A DNA stretch of 36,929 nucleotides. Source: an uncultured Bacilli bacterium. GTDB lineage: Bacteria; Bacillota_I; Bacilli_A; RF39; UBA660. Shown here in pieces: positions 16,766 through 24,007 of the stretch (position 1 is the first letter of the stretch; each line of letters begins with the position of its first letter). The DNA is taken from positions 1 to 36,929 of the forward strand of contig CAKOQK010000012.1 in assembly GCA_934101225.1 (NCBI GenBank), in the 5' to 3' direction. Position numbers and translations under genes: made by a program. Below the pieces are notes generated by a model. It saw only the letters and a program-made list of their open reading frames with translations. It was not told where the DNA came from and did not search any database.

Positions 16766-16795
16766 ATTATACAACAAATACTTGCAATTTTGCAA
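16766..16795 (-). promoter_or_regulatory. Promoter of the PAP2-ABC operon
   Basis: On the minus strand TTGCAA (16790-16795), 18 bases, TATAAT (16766-16771), eight bases before the start codon. The transcript would be nearly leaderless, and no good ribosome site is seen before the ATG. The -35 is one arm of a palindrome shared with the tRNA-His promoter. Confidence 0.45.
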
Positions 16796-16810
16796 GTTAT
16801 TTGATAAACT
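16782..16810 (+). promoter_or_regulatory. Promoter of tRNA-His
   Basis: TTGCAA (16782-16787), 17 bases, TAAACT (16805-16810), 12 bases before the tRNA. Its -35 lies within the palindrome ACTTGCAA-TT-TTGCAAGT, back to back with the PAP2 promoter. Confidence 0.5.
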
Positions 16811-16822
16811 ATTTTTGTTCAT

Positions 16823-16899
16823 GGCGGAATTGGTGAAGTGGTTAACACGCCGGATTGTGGCTCCGGTATGCGTGGGTTCGATCCCCACATTTCGCCCCA
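16823..16899 (+). tRNA. tRNA-His(GTG)
   Basis: The encoded G-1 opposite C73, unique to histidine tRNA, is present. Acceptor GCGGAAT pairs with ATTTCGC, the anticodon stem CCGGA / TCCGG encloses TTGTGGC (GTG), and CCA is encoded. Confidence 0.95.
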
Positions 16900-16911
16900 T
16901 TATAAAAATTT

Positions 16912-16938
16912 AAACGAATCAGATAGATTCGTTTTTTT
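16912..16938 (+). terminator. Terminator of tRNA-His (bidirectional)
   Basis: Stem AAACGAATC / GATTCGTTT with loop AGATA, followed by a T tract. On the other strand it begins just after the stop of the converging 370-residue gene and can serve it too. Confidence 0.85.
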
Positions 16939-18049
16939 ATTTTAATTCTTTAATTTTATTACCAATCATATTTGAACTTATTTGTAAAAGCTTGCAGCTA
17001 TCTAAATTAACTAAAGAAAAATCGGGAAATTCTTTATTAAAAAAATCATTTTTCATTATAGTTTTTAAATTTGTTAATCCTTGTTTTCTGTCAACTAATA
17101 TTTGTCTATATAAACCTTCAGCAATTACACAAGAAACAAGGTCAAACAAAGTATTGTATATTTTATTTGATATTACTGAACGAACGTTTTGACACGATGT
17201 TGTATTTATATTATCACTTTCATATCTTAATTTGAGTAAATAATTTATTTCTAAAACGGTATCATTAGCAATCTTTTGAATATAATCATATTTTTTTCTT
17301 CTTAAAGCATCAATATCATTACGATTATAATTATTTTCTTCTAAAAAATCTAAAAATAAATAGTCTATTGTATATGTAGGAATCTCTGTAAAACCTCCAA
17401 ATATGCTATTTTTAAATTTTGGATTCATATAAAAATCAATTCCATGCATAATTTCATGATTAAATACTTGATAAGTAAATAAATTATTATTAGTAGTGCA
17501 ATAAATATATGGTTTATTAAAATAATAATCTCCAACCATAAAACCAGCAATTTCTTTAAAATCTCCTAATTTACTTCTAAACTCATAATGAGAATGATTA
17601 GATAAAATTGCACTAGCATTACCAACTATTTCATCATCTTCAAGAAAAGAATAAAATTGATATGATGTGCTTACAACTTTATGTTCAGAAAATTTATAAT
17701 AGGATAATTCTTTAATATCATTAGAATATGTTGTTTTAATAGATTTTAAATTTTTAACTAGATTTAATAAAAAGCAAAGGTAATAATCACTAATAATTGG
17801 TTTAGCAAAATCGTTTAAAGTAGTTAATTTTTGGTTAAGATTATTGCATTCTTCAATTATTCTATTGTGTTTGTTTAATAAATCATCAATTAATGTTGAA
17901 AATGGATAATCTTTAGATTGTAAACTATCAATTACAAGATATGTTCTTAAAGAATATTTTAATTTTTCTAATTCTCTTTTATCTGTAATTTTAGATATTT
18001 CTTCTAAGATATATCTTTCTTTTAATTTTATTTCATCTCTACTTATCAT
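16937..18049 (-). CDS. Putative HExxH (gluzincin-like) metallopeptidase, 370 residues
   Basis: No signal peptide or membrane helix is seen, so it is probably cytoplasmic. The mostly helical, Lys/Asn-rich N-terminal half leads to NHEIMHGIDFYMNP, where His198-Glu199-x-x-His202 is a zinc-peptidase motif. Glu222 in FTEIPTYTIDY, 20 residues on, could be the third ligand, as in M3-like (PepF/thimet) oligopeptidases, of which this would be a shortened relative. I cannot name the family with certainty. It starts after a strong ribosome site AGAGGAGGA. A likely promoter upstream is TTGTAA, 17 bases, TAAGAT. It converges on tRNA-His and shares its terminator. Confidence 0.7.
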   Translation of the reverse strand: MISRDEIKLKERYILEEISKITDKRELEKLKYSLRTYLVIDSLQSKDYPFSTLIDDLLNKHNRIIEECNNLNQKLTTLNDFAKPIISDYYLCFLLNLVKNLKSIKTTYSNDIKELSYYKFSEHKVVSTSYQFYSFLEDDEIVGNASAILSNHSHYEFRSKLGDFKEIAGFMVGDYYFNKPYIYCTTNNNLFTYQVFNHEIMHGIDFYMNPKFKNSIFGGFTEIPTYTIDYLFLDFLEENNYNRNDIDALRRKKYDYIQKIANDTVLEINYLLKLRYESDNINTTSCQNVRSVISNKIYNTLFDLVSCVIAEGLYRQILVDRKQGLTNLKTIMKNDFFNKEFPDFSLVNLDSCKLLQISSNMIGNKIKELK

Positions 18050-18119
18050 AAGTATTGTCCTCCTCTGCTTCCGGTATATCTTAACATTTTGTTAAATTGA
18101 TTACAAGTTTTATCATAAC

Positions 18120-18151
18120 AAAAAAAGAAATAATACAATTAATATTATTCC
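18120..18151 (-). terminator. Terminator following the 18152-18484 fragment
   Basis: On the minus strand GGAATAATA pairs with TATTATTTC (one mismatch) around a short loop, followed by seven T. It sits immediately after the stop codon. Confidence 0.65.
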
Positions 18152-18484
18152 TTAATTTACCGCTACTCCATTAACATATAGTTTGTATCCATTAAAATCA
18201 ATGTTACTATTTGATGAATCACCATTGGCTAATTTTATAACATATGAGTCACCTGTAAGTTGAATTTTAGAAGTTTTATCTAAAACTAACTCTATATTTT
18301 TAGCTGTATTATCACCATTTATAGTTCCAGTATAACTTGATTTTTTAGATAAATTCATAATTAATTTGAAAATTTTATCTATTACAATATTACTTATTAT
18401 AAATTTATAAGAATATTCTAATATATTCACTTGCATCATCAACTTAATTATACAATAAATTATTAAATAAACATTAAATATCAT
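18152..18484 (-). pseudogene. C-terminal fragment of a repeat-rich surface protein, fused to unrelated start
   Basis: An open frame of 110 codons. The first 40 residues are a hydrophobic, low-complexity run that looks like read-through of non-coding DNA. From residue 43 (Met at 18356-18358) the text changes: NLSKKSSYTGTINGDN, LVLDKTSKIQLTGDSYV, then NIDFNGYKLYVNGVAVN. This regular strand-turn pattern is typical of the last rungs of a secreted beta-solenoid or carbohydrate-binding protein. I take it as the tail of a larger gene that was lost. However, the frame's ATG overlaps the stop of the DUF1287 gene (TAATG), so expression by coupling is possible. Confidence 0.5.
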
Positions 18485-19137
18485 TAACTTATACGATAAT
18501 GTCCAATTATATCATCTCGATTTTCTAAAATATCTTCTTCATAATATCTTTGATAAGGGTTTGCATGATGAATTACAAAATTAATTCCTTTTCGGTTTCT
18601 TTTATCTGATACTATACCAATATGTCTTTTAAAAACAACAATATCTCCACCTTGCCACTCTTCTATTCTTAATACATCAGTTGTTAAACTAATCGCATTA
18701 TAATCAAAATAAGTTTTTAAATTTAATACTCTTCTAAAATCTATATTTTTATCAATCACATCAATATCATATAAATTCCGATTCTCTTTAACATGATTAT
18801 TTACTAGTTCTCTTAAATCATAACCAGCATCTTTTAAAGCAAACGCAACTACATCCGTACATACCCCATAATTATCATCGGGATATCCAGTACCATAATA
18901 CTTACTTTTGTACTTAGGCTTGGTTGCAATATATTTTCTGGTATTTATTAATATATCAGTTTGATCATCAATTCCATCATTATCTTTATCAATATTACTA
19001 ACGTAAGTCTTGATATTAAAATCTTCATTAGTATATTTTCGATGAGGAATAAAATTAAAGTAATAAAGTAAACAGTTAAAAAAAGATAAACTAATTATAA
19101 AGATTATACCTATAATAATTATTTTTCTATTTTTCAT
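18484..19137 (-). CDS. DUF1287-type extracytoplasmic protein with Ca-loop-like motif
   Basis: The 217-residue protein has an N-terminal membrane anchor or signal (about residues 5-28) and then a DxDxDG loop (Asp50, Asp52, Asp54, Gly55, Asp58), similar to calcium-binding EF-hand/thrombospondin-3 or dockerin loops. The C-terminal 140 residues carry the DUF1287 pattern: GVCTDVVAFALKDAGYDL (Cys93), NIDFRRVLNL, WQGGDIVVF, KRHIGIVSD (His172) and FVIHHANP. DUF1287 resembles cysteine amidases of the NlpC/P60 clan by its Cys/His arrangement, so a wall-associated amidase is plausible. Biochemistry for the family is lacking as far as I know. AAGGAG lies at a good distance from the ATG. Confidence 0.75.
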   Translation of the reverse strand: MKNRKIIIIGIIFIISLSFFNCLLYYFNFIPHRKYTNEDFNIKTYVSNIDKDNDGIDDQTDILINTRKYIATKPKYKSKYYGTGYPDDNYGVCTDVVAFALKDAGYDLRELVNNHVKENRNLYDIDVIDKNIDFRRVLNLKTYFDYNAISLTTDVLRIEEWQGGDIVVFKRHIGIVSDKRNRKGINFVIHHANPYQRYYEEDILENRDDIIGHYRIS

Positions 19138-19250
19138 ATTAAAATTTCTCCTTAATAAACGCTTTTAACTATAATATAAGTGTAAAAATTTACTATTTAG
19201 CTTAGGTGAATAATCTGTATAGGTGTTTTAAAATCATTATACCTTTTATA

Positions 19251-19538
19251 TTATTTGTGTATTAATTTTTTGATAAACATATAAAAAATTGTTGAAATTA
19301 AAACACCAAGGATATTTAAAATAATATCATTTATATCAAACGCTCTACCAAAAATGGGTTGTAATATTTCAATAGATAATATAAATACGATGCCTTTAAT
19401 TATGTTATTTTTAAAGTTAAATTCTTTTTGAGATAAAGGTAATAAAATTCCAAAAGGCAAAAGCATTATAATATTAGCAATTGCTTCATTATCTAAATTA
19501 CTAATTAAATTGAGTTTAAAACTAAAATCGCCATCTAA
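19251..19538 (-). pseudogene. VanZ-family protein, C-terminal fragment
   Basis: The frame is open from 19538 without a start before the Met at 19466, and reads NEAIANIIMLLPFGILLPL, SIEILQPIFGRAFDINDIILNILGVLIS. These are the conserved VanZ blocks (N-x-x-x-F-x-P-F-G, E-x-x-Q and D-x-x-D-x-x-x-N-x-x-G). VanZ-like proteins are small multi-pass membrane proteins, one of which gives low-level teicoplanin resistance. The N-terminal helix with its usual RxxNLxPF motif is absent and a stop lies just upstream, so this is probably a broken gene; a 71-residue product from 19466 cannot be excluded. Confidence 0.65.
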
Positions 19539-19542
19539 TTAT

Positions 19543-20040
19543 TTATCTTTTTATTTTTTTAAAGAATAAATAATTTATTAATATTCCATTTATTATAAAA
19601 TCATAAATTCTTAATTTATCAAAAAATATAATTTATGAAGCAAAAGAAGTTAAAACTATACAAATACTATAATTTTAGAAAATACTCCTTGTTCTTTAGC
19701 CATCCATGTGAAATAAGCGAATATTGAGGATAGAAACGCATATAATGTCCAGCCGATAATAAATATTTTACTATATACACCACTTGAAATATACACCACT
19801 TGAAATAAATGTGGTAACATAATATGTTATAAGCATATCTAACAAAATAGAAGGACTTTTAACATTTCTTCTTTTTAGATTTACTATAAATTGAAATTAA
19901 AGTACCTAAAAATATTCATATTGCTAATTCGGAAAATATATTTCCTAAATTTGTAGTATAAATATCTAATAATCTGCTAATTATGCCTAAGGATAATCCT
20001 AATATAATATACTAAGACTATTACAAATAATTTTTTTCAT
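19543..20040 (-). pseudogene. Multi-pass membrane protein gene broken by frameshifts
   Basis: From an ATG at 20038-20040 the minus strand gives MKKIICNSLSI, then in another frame ILGLSLGIISRLLDIYTTNLGNI with FSELAI, a TGA where Trp would fit, and IFLGTLISIYSKSKKKKC. After a gap it reads TTFISSGVY and KIFIIGWTLYAFLSSIFAYFTWMAKEQGVFSKI, then LRIYDFIINGILINYLFFKK to a stop. The parts fit one membrane protein of about 165 residues. A 16-bp tandem duplication at 19774-19805 causes one of the frameshifts. I do not recognise the family with confidence. The break lies next to the VanZ fragment. Confidence 0.6.
19774..19805. repeat. 16-bp perfect tandem duplication
   Basis: TATACACCACTTGAAA occurs twice head to tail. 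Removing one copy restores the membrane-protein frame (GVY joined to SKIFIIG), so it is probably the inactivating event or a slippage mutation. Confidence 0.85.
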
Positions 20041-20071
20041 TTTAATGTTAATTTCCTAACTAAAATAATAT

Positions 20072-21871
20072 TTATCTATTTTTTCTTTTTTCTTGATTTG
20101 ACTCTAATTCTAAATTACTATAATATGTATCAATATTAAGATATATATTTTTTGCATTTTCTACTGCTATAAAATATTCTTTAACCATTTCGTCGTCTGG
20201 TGATGTATTAATTTTGTATTCAACTCCATTTCTTGCTAAATAATCAATTTTATTAACAACATCTACAAGATCTTCATAGTTATCTTTTCCTATATATTTT
20301 ATAAGTTTGTTAGGATCAGCAGTTATTTTTGCTCTTATAACTTCTTTTCTAAATTTAGATAGTAATGGCTTTAAAATATTTTTTGTTAGTAAAGAAGTAT
20401 TTGTATTACTTACATCTCGCAATGTGAACTCTTGTGGTTCAATTAAATATATTCCCTGATTATGCAATAATTCCACAGCTTCACTTGTAAAAATATCATT
20501 CAATGTTTCATTAAATTTTTCATATTTACGAAATTTATTGTCATAACTATTTCTTGGAGGATTATCATCATAACTGCTTATTAACTCAAATCCACAACCT
20601 TTTTCATTTTTGTCAATAACATGACCACATTCATGTATATATAAATAAAATAAACAACCACATGAACTTATAGCATAAAACATTAGTGAGCAAAATTCGC
20701 CATCATTATTCAATAAATCATTTCCTGCTACACATATTTTTTGATTTACTACTATTGAATAAACGTAATTAAATATTCGTTCATTTTTACATTGTCCTTT
20801 TAAATTATCTGTTGTTAAGTAATATTCTCTAAGTGCGGCTTCATAGTTTTTTTCTCTTAAAGAAGTAATATATTCTATCAATTCACTTGAAGGAATATAT
20901 TTTTTTATATTGTCTTCAGTTATAAAATTTAAATATTTATTTATTATTTCATCAATACTATTAGTTAATAAATTATAATTTTCAATTGCAATTCCGATAT
21001 TTTTTAAATATAAAATTTGAGAAGAAAGTATTAAAAATCTTTTAAAAGCATTAACATTTTTAGATTTCAATTTTTCCATATTTTTAGAACTAAAAGCTTC
21101 AATGGGAGTACTTGAACCAAAATCTAAAGAACCAAAAATTGAAGTGATTTGTCCCTCTAATGTTTTATTAGAAATAGCATCTTTAATTGAAATTGGTAAT
21201 TTGGCATAAATATTATTAAATGTGGCTACTTTTTTATCATTTAATATATTTAATTTTCTTTCAATTTCAGAATCTATAAAATCATCATAAGGTTGTAATT
21301 GTTCTTCCCATGTTTCATATTCAGTTAAAAGCTTATTAAAAACTAAATTTATTTCTTTTATTTTAGATAAAATTACTTGGTACTCTCTAGTTTCTTTGAA
21401 TCTTTCATAATTTTCTATAGTTATTTCTTCATGATTATTTTCAAGAAGATGATTAATTATTAATAATTTATTTGCTAAAGATATTTCCGGGTCATTTGGA
21501 TTATTTATATGATATTGCTGAATAGAACTAGATTTATTACCTGACTTTTTAAAAGAAGAGCTAATGTAGTATTTTAATATTTCTTCAACTTCTTCACCTA
21601 AAGGGTCCATATAATTTGCTTTGATATATTTTTTAACGTCTATACCTATTTTATCTAAAAATCTAATAGCATATTCACGTCTTTTACACATTTTTATATC
21701 CGCTATATATTCTTTTAAATTATCTATATTATAGTAATAAAAAATATGCATATTATTAATTTTTTTTGAAATAGTATCATGATATTCATCGCCATAAACT
21801 TTAGTAAATGCATCAATAATATATGGAGATAATTTTTCAAAATCAATATTTAAAATTTCCATAGTGTTCAC
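20072..21871 (-). CDS. Large HExxH metallopeptidase-like protein, 599 residues
   Basis: No signal peptide or membrane helix is apparent, so it is probably cytoplasmic or released by an unknown route. The long N-terminal part (about 1-380) is helical and charged. The zinc motif is LYIHECGHVIDKN with His413-Glu414-x-x-His417. A candidate third ligand is Glu455 in KFNETLNDIF, an arrangement resembling gluzincins. Further helices follow to a basic end. It resembles the 370-residue gene at 16937-18049 in type but not clearly in sequence. Its start overlaps the stop of a 106-residue gene by four bases (ATGA), so the two products are made together. I cannot name a family or substrate. Confidence 0.65.
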   Translation of the reverse strand: MNTMEILNIDFEKLSPYIIDAFTKVYGDEYHDTISKKINNMHIFYYYNIDNLKEYIADIKMCKRREYAIRFLDKIGIDVKKYIKANYMDPLGEEVEEILKYYISSSFKKSGNKSSSIQQYHINNPNDPEISLANKLLIINHLLENNHEEITIENYERFKETREYQVILSKIKEINLVFNKLLTEYETWEEQLQPYDDFIDSEIERKLNILNDKKVATFNNIYAKLPISIKDAISNKTLEGQITSIFGSLDFGSSTPIEAFSSKNMEKLKSKNVNAFKRFLILSSQILYLKNIGIAIENYNLLTNSIDEIINKYLNFITEDNIKKYIPSSELIEYITSLREKNYEAALREYYLTTDNLKGQCKNERIFNYVYSIVVNQKICVAGNDLLNNDGEFCSLMFYAISSCGCLFYLYIHECGHVIDKNEKGCGFELISSYDDNPPRNSYDNKFRKYEKFNETLNDIFTSEAVELLHNQGIYLIEPQEFTLRDVSNTNTSLLTKNILKPLLSKFRKEVIRAKITADPNKLIKYIGKDNYEDLVDVVNKIDYLARNGVEYKINTSPDDEMVKEYFIAVENAKNIYLNIDTYYSNLELESNQEKRKNR

Positions 21872-22188
21872 TCCTCAATTAGTTTTTGATTTAATCTTTT
21901 AAAAGCTTCAAAATTATTATGGTAAGAAGATCTTCCACTATATTCTTTTTTATCATTATTAGAAAAGATAATAGTTAATTTCCAAGTAGAACTATCATTA
22001 CTTTTGATATCGATATATTCATTATTCCAATTAGAAATAATATTAAAAAGATTACTTACATAATTAAAAAATTTTTCTTCACTTATAATCCAGGAACTTT
22101 CATTATATGCAATTTGAATTTGATTATTTACATTTATTAATAATTTTTGGACATTAGTTTCATATGTTATACTTTTAATACCTATCAT
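21868..22188 (-). CDS. Unknown small protein coupled to the 599-residue metallopeptidase-like gene
   Basis: The 106-residue acidic/neutral protein has no membrane segment. The pattern looks like an alpha+beta fold: KSITYETNVQKLLINV, WIISEEKFFNYVSNLF, then WKLTIIFSNNDKKEYSGRSSYHNNFEAFKRLNQKL. The last stretch (a strand, a Gly-x-Ser turn, then NFEAFKRL) recalls small Firmicute proteins of unknown function found beside enzymes. I do not recognise the family. It is first in a two-gene transcript whose upstream region holds three 23-bp repeats. A regulator, inhibitor or adaptor for the following HExxH protein is possible from context only. Confidence 0.65.
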   Translation of the reverse strand: MIGIKSITYETNVQKLLINVNNQIQIAYNESSWIISEEKFFNYVSNLFNIISNWNNEYIDIKSNDSSTWKLTIIFSNNDKKEYSGRSSYHNNFEAFKRLNQKLIEE

Positions 22189-22248
22189 AAATATCGCCTT
22201 ATCTATATAATATCATAAAATTAATTATTTTAATAAACATTAATTCAT

Positions 22249-22317
22249 CCGTAAGATTTTAAGAAATTCAACCGTACATTTTTAAGATATTTAACCGTAA
22301 GATTTTAAAACAAAAAA
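22249..22317. repeat. Three imperfect 23-bp direct repeats
   Basis: Units begin at 22249, 22272 and 22295, each starting CCGTA and continuing with (A/C)(G/A)(A/T)TTTT(T)AAGA-ATT-AA. The 23-base period is about 2.2 helix turns. The array lies between the dacA terminator and the 106/599-residue operon, so an operator for that operon is likely. Confidence 0.65.
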
Positions 22318-22346
22318 AAACACCTAGAATTTATATCTAAGTATTT
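22312..22346 (-). terminator. Terminator of dacA
   Basis: On the minus strand ACTTAGA pairs with TCTAGGT (one T-G pair), extended by AT/GT, and nine T follow. It starts at the dacA stop. Confidence 0.75.
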
Positions 22347-23469
22347 ATAACGCTAAAATAAGTTTTATATTTCTTTTCATTAAATCAAATATATTAGCTT
22401 TAACAACATCTTCTTTAACCGTAATATCTATATTTTTAATTACCTTACCATTACTTATAATATCTAATGTACCTATTTTATCACCCACTTTTAAAGGAGC
22501 CTTTACTTTATCCAAGTTAATATTATAACTATAATTATTAGTTTCATTTAAGCTTTCTAAGTTGGTTGCATCTCCATTAATTGTTAAATCATAATTTTCT
22601 TTTTTACTATTAAAAATATAAACAGAACCAATATTATCATTCGTACTAACTATAGTTTTTATTTTATAATTAGTAAAACCATAATCTAATAATTTAGTAG
22701 TTTCTTCATTTCTTTTTTGACTAGTTTCTTCTTTCATTATTACTGAAATTAATCGCATATCATTCCTTTTAGCCGTACTTGTTAAGCAATAACCAGCATT
22801 TTTAGTAAAACCAGTTTTTAATCCATCTAATCCATTATAATATTTAATTAATTTGTTGGTGTTCACCATCCAGATACTTGTTCCATCGGGTTTATTTAAA
22901 TAAGATTCATAAATAGTTGTATAGTTAAAGATATCTTCATGTTTAATTAATTCTCTAGCAATAATTGCCATATCTCTAGCAGTTGTATAATGATTTTCAG
23001 TATCTAATCCATGAACATTTACAAAATTAGTATTTGTACATCCTAATTCTTTAGCCCTTGCATTCATTTTATTAACAAATGCATCAACTGTTCCGGCTAT
23101 TTTCTCTGCCATCGCAACTGCTGAATCATTAGCTGAAGCAATAATAATTGATTTAAGTAAATCCTCTACCTTTAAGGTTGTATTTGGATCTAAAAACACT
23201 TGAGATCCACCCATACTAGAAGCATTATTGCTAATAATAACATCATCTGTTAAATTAAGTTCTCCTCTTTCTATAGCCTCTTCAATAAGAAGTATTGTCA
23301 TAATCTTAGTCATCGAGGCTGGAGCCATCTTTTCATCTGCATTTTTTTCATAAAGTATTTTACCAGTTGAATATTCCATTAAAATAGCACTTGGAGCCTC
23401 AATAACCATCTCCTCTGCCTTAACAACAAAAGGAACTAATAATATAAGTATTAATAACAATTTTTTCAT
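22345..23469 (-). CDS. dacA: D-alanyl-D-alanine carboxypeptidase DacA (PBP5 family)
   Basis: This enzyme trims the terminal D-Ala from peptidoglycan pentapeptides outside the cell. The 374 residues have a clean signal peptide (MKKLLLILILLVPFVVKA), then the peptidase S11 domain with S52-M-T-K55, S112-A-N114 and K218-T-G220. The beta-rich PBP5 C-terminal domain follows (about 275-355) and the protein ends in an amphipathic, basic helix (NIFDLMKRNIKLILAL) that can hold it to the membrane. Length and order are normal. It has its own terminator and lies alone between the dnaB-dnaI operon and the metallopeptidase pair. Confidence 0.95.
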   Translation of the reverse strand: MKKLLLILILLVPFVVKAEEMVIEAPSAILMEYSTGKILYEKNADEKMAPASMTKIMTILLIEEAIERGELNLTDDVIISNNASSMGGSQVFLDPNTTLKVEDLLKSIIIASANDSAVAMAEKIAGTVDAFVNKMNARAKELGCTNTNFVNVHGLDTENHYTTARDMAIIARELIKHEDIFNYTTIYESYLNKPDGTSIWMVNTNKLIKYYNGLDGLKTGFTKNAGYCLTSTAKRNDMRLISVIMKEETSQKRNEETTKLLDYGFTNYKIKTIVSTNDNIGSVYIFNSKKENYDLTINGDATNLESLNETNNYSYNINLDKVKAPLKVGDKIGTLDIISNGKVIKNIDITVKEDVVKANIFDLMKRNIKLILAL

Positions 23470-23564
23470 ACATCACCTATATAAATGTATTCTTTTAAAA
23501 TTATTTTATTCTCTTACTTACCTACCTAGTTCGTCAACTTGATAAATTATATTTAATAACCATT

Positions 23565-23657
23565 TTCTTTCTCATAATTAACACTAATATTCAATAAAAA
23601 TTTACTTCTATTTTCGCCAGCTATTATTTCTTTAATTTCAGTATTAATAGTATCATC
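23565..23657 (-). pseudogene. Short coding remnant downstream of the Cys-rich gene
   Basis: An open stretch reads DDTINTEIKEIIAGENRSKF, then LLNISVNYEKENGY and a stop, with no start codon. It looks like the C-terminal end of a lost gene. No family is recognised. Confidence 0.3.
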
Positions 23658-23664
23658 TTATCAT

Positions 23665-24000
23665 TTAATCTTTTTCCTCTATCAAAGTAACATCTTCTAA
23701 CATTGAAAACGATACAAATAAATTTCGATACTTAAATTTAGCTTCAATCATTGGTAATTTCTTTTGTTCTTCTGTTAATGGTTCAAATATACAACCACAA
23801 ATATTTCCTTTTTTTGCTATGGATTTAAATGATAAACATTCATTACATTTTACTATATCATAATAAGAACATTTTCCATCCAAATTAAATACTTTAAGAA
23901 TAGAATGCACTTCAAATTTACAAATATGCTTGAATTCTTTATATTTATCTTTATAAATAGTATCTCTTTCAATTAATTTTCTTAATTTTAAATTTCCCAT
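23665..24000 (-). CDS. Unknown Cys-rich small protein after dnaI
   Basis: The 111-residue protein has seven Cys: one at residue 27, one at 44, a CNEC pair at 52-55 and CGC at 68-70. The C-x-x-C plus C-x-C pattern suggests a zinc- or iron-sulfur-binding fold. There is no signal peptide. It begins seven bases after the dnaI stop and so belongs to the dnaB-dnaI operon, but I know of no replication protein with this sequence. Composition is like its neighbours. The C-terminal half (FKYRNLFVSFSMLEDVTLIEE) looks beta-stranded. Confidence 0.7.
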   Translation of the reverse strand: MGNLKLRKLIERDTIYKDKYKEFKHICKFEVHSILKVFNLDGKCSYYDIVKCNECLSFKSIAKKGNICGCIFEPLTEEQKKLPMIEAKFKYRNLFVSFSMLEDVTLIEEKD

Positions 24001-24007
24001 ACGAATT

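Noticed and set aside
19543..20040. TGA read as Trp (Mycoplasma-type code)
   Set aside because: yidD and the PAP2-like context use TGA as a normal end or Trp as TGG, intact genes encode Trp by TGG, and the decayed gene also has frameshifts, so the TGA is a mutation.
22249..22317. Replication origin iterons
   Set aside because: Only three repeats, no DnaA boxes (TTATCCACA) or dnaA nearby. An operator is the simpler reading.
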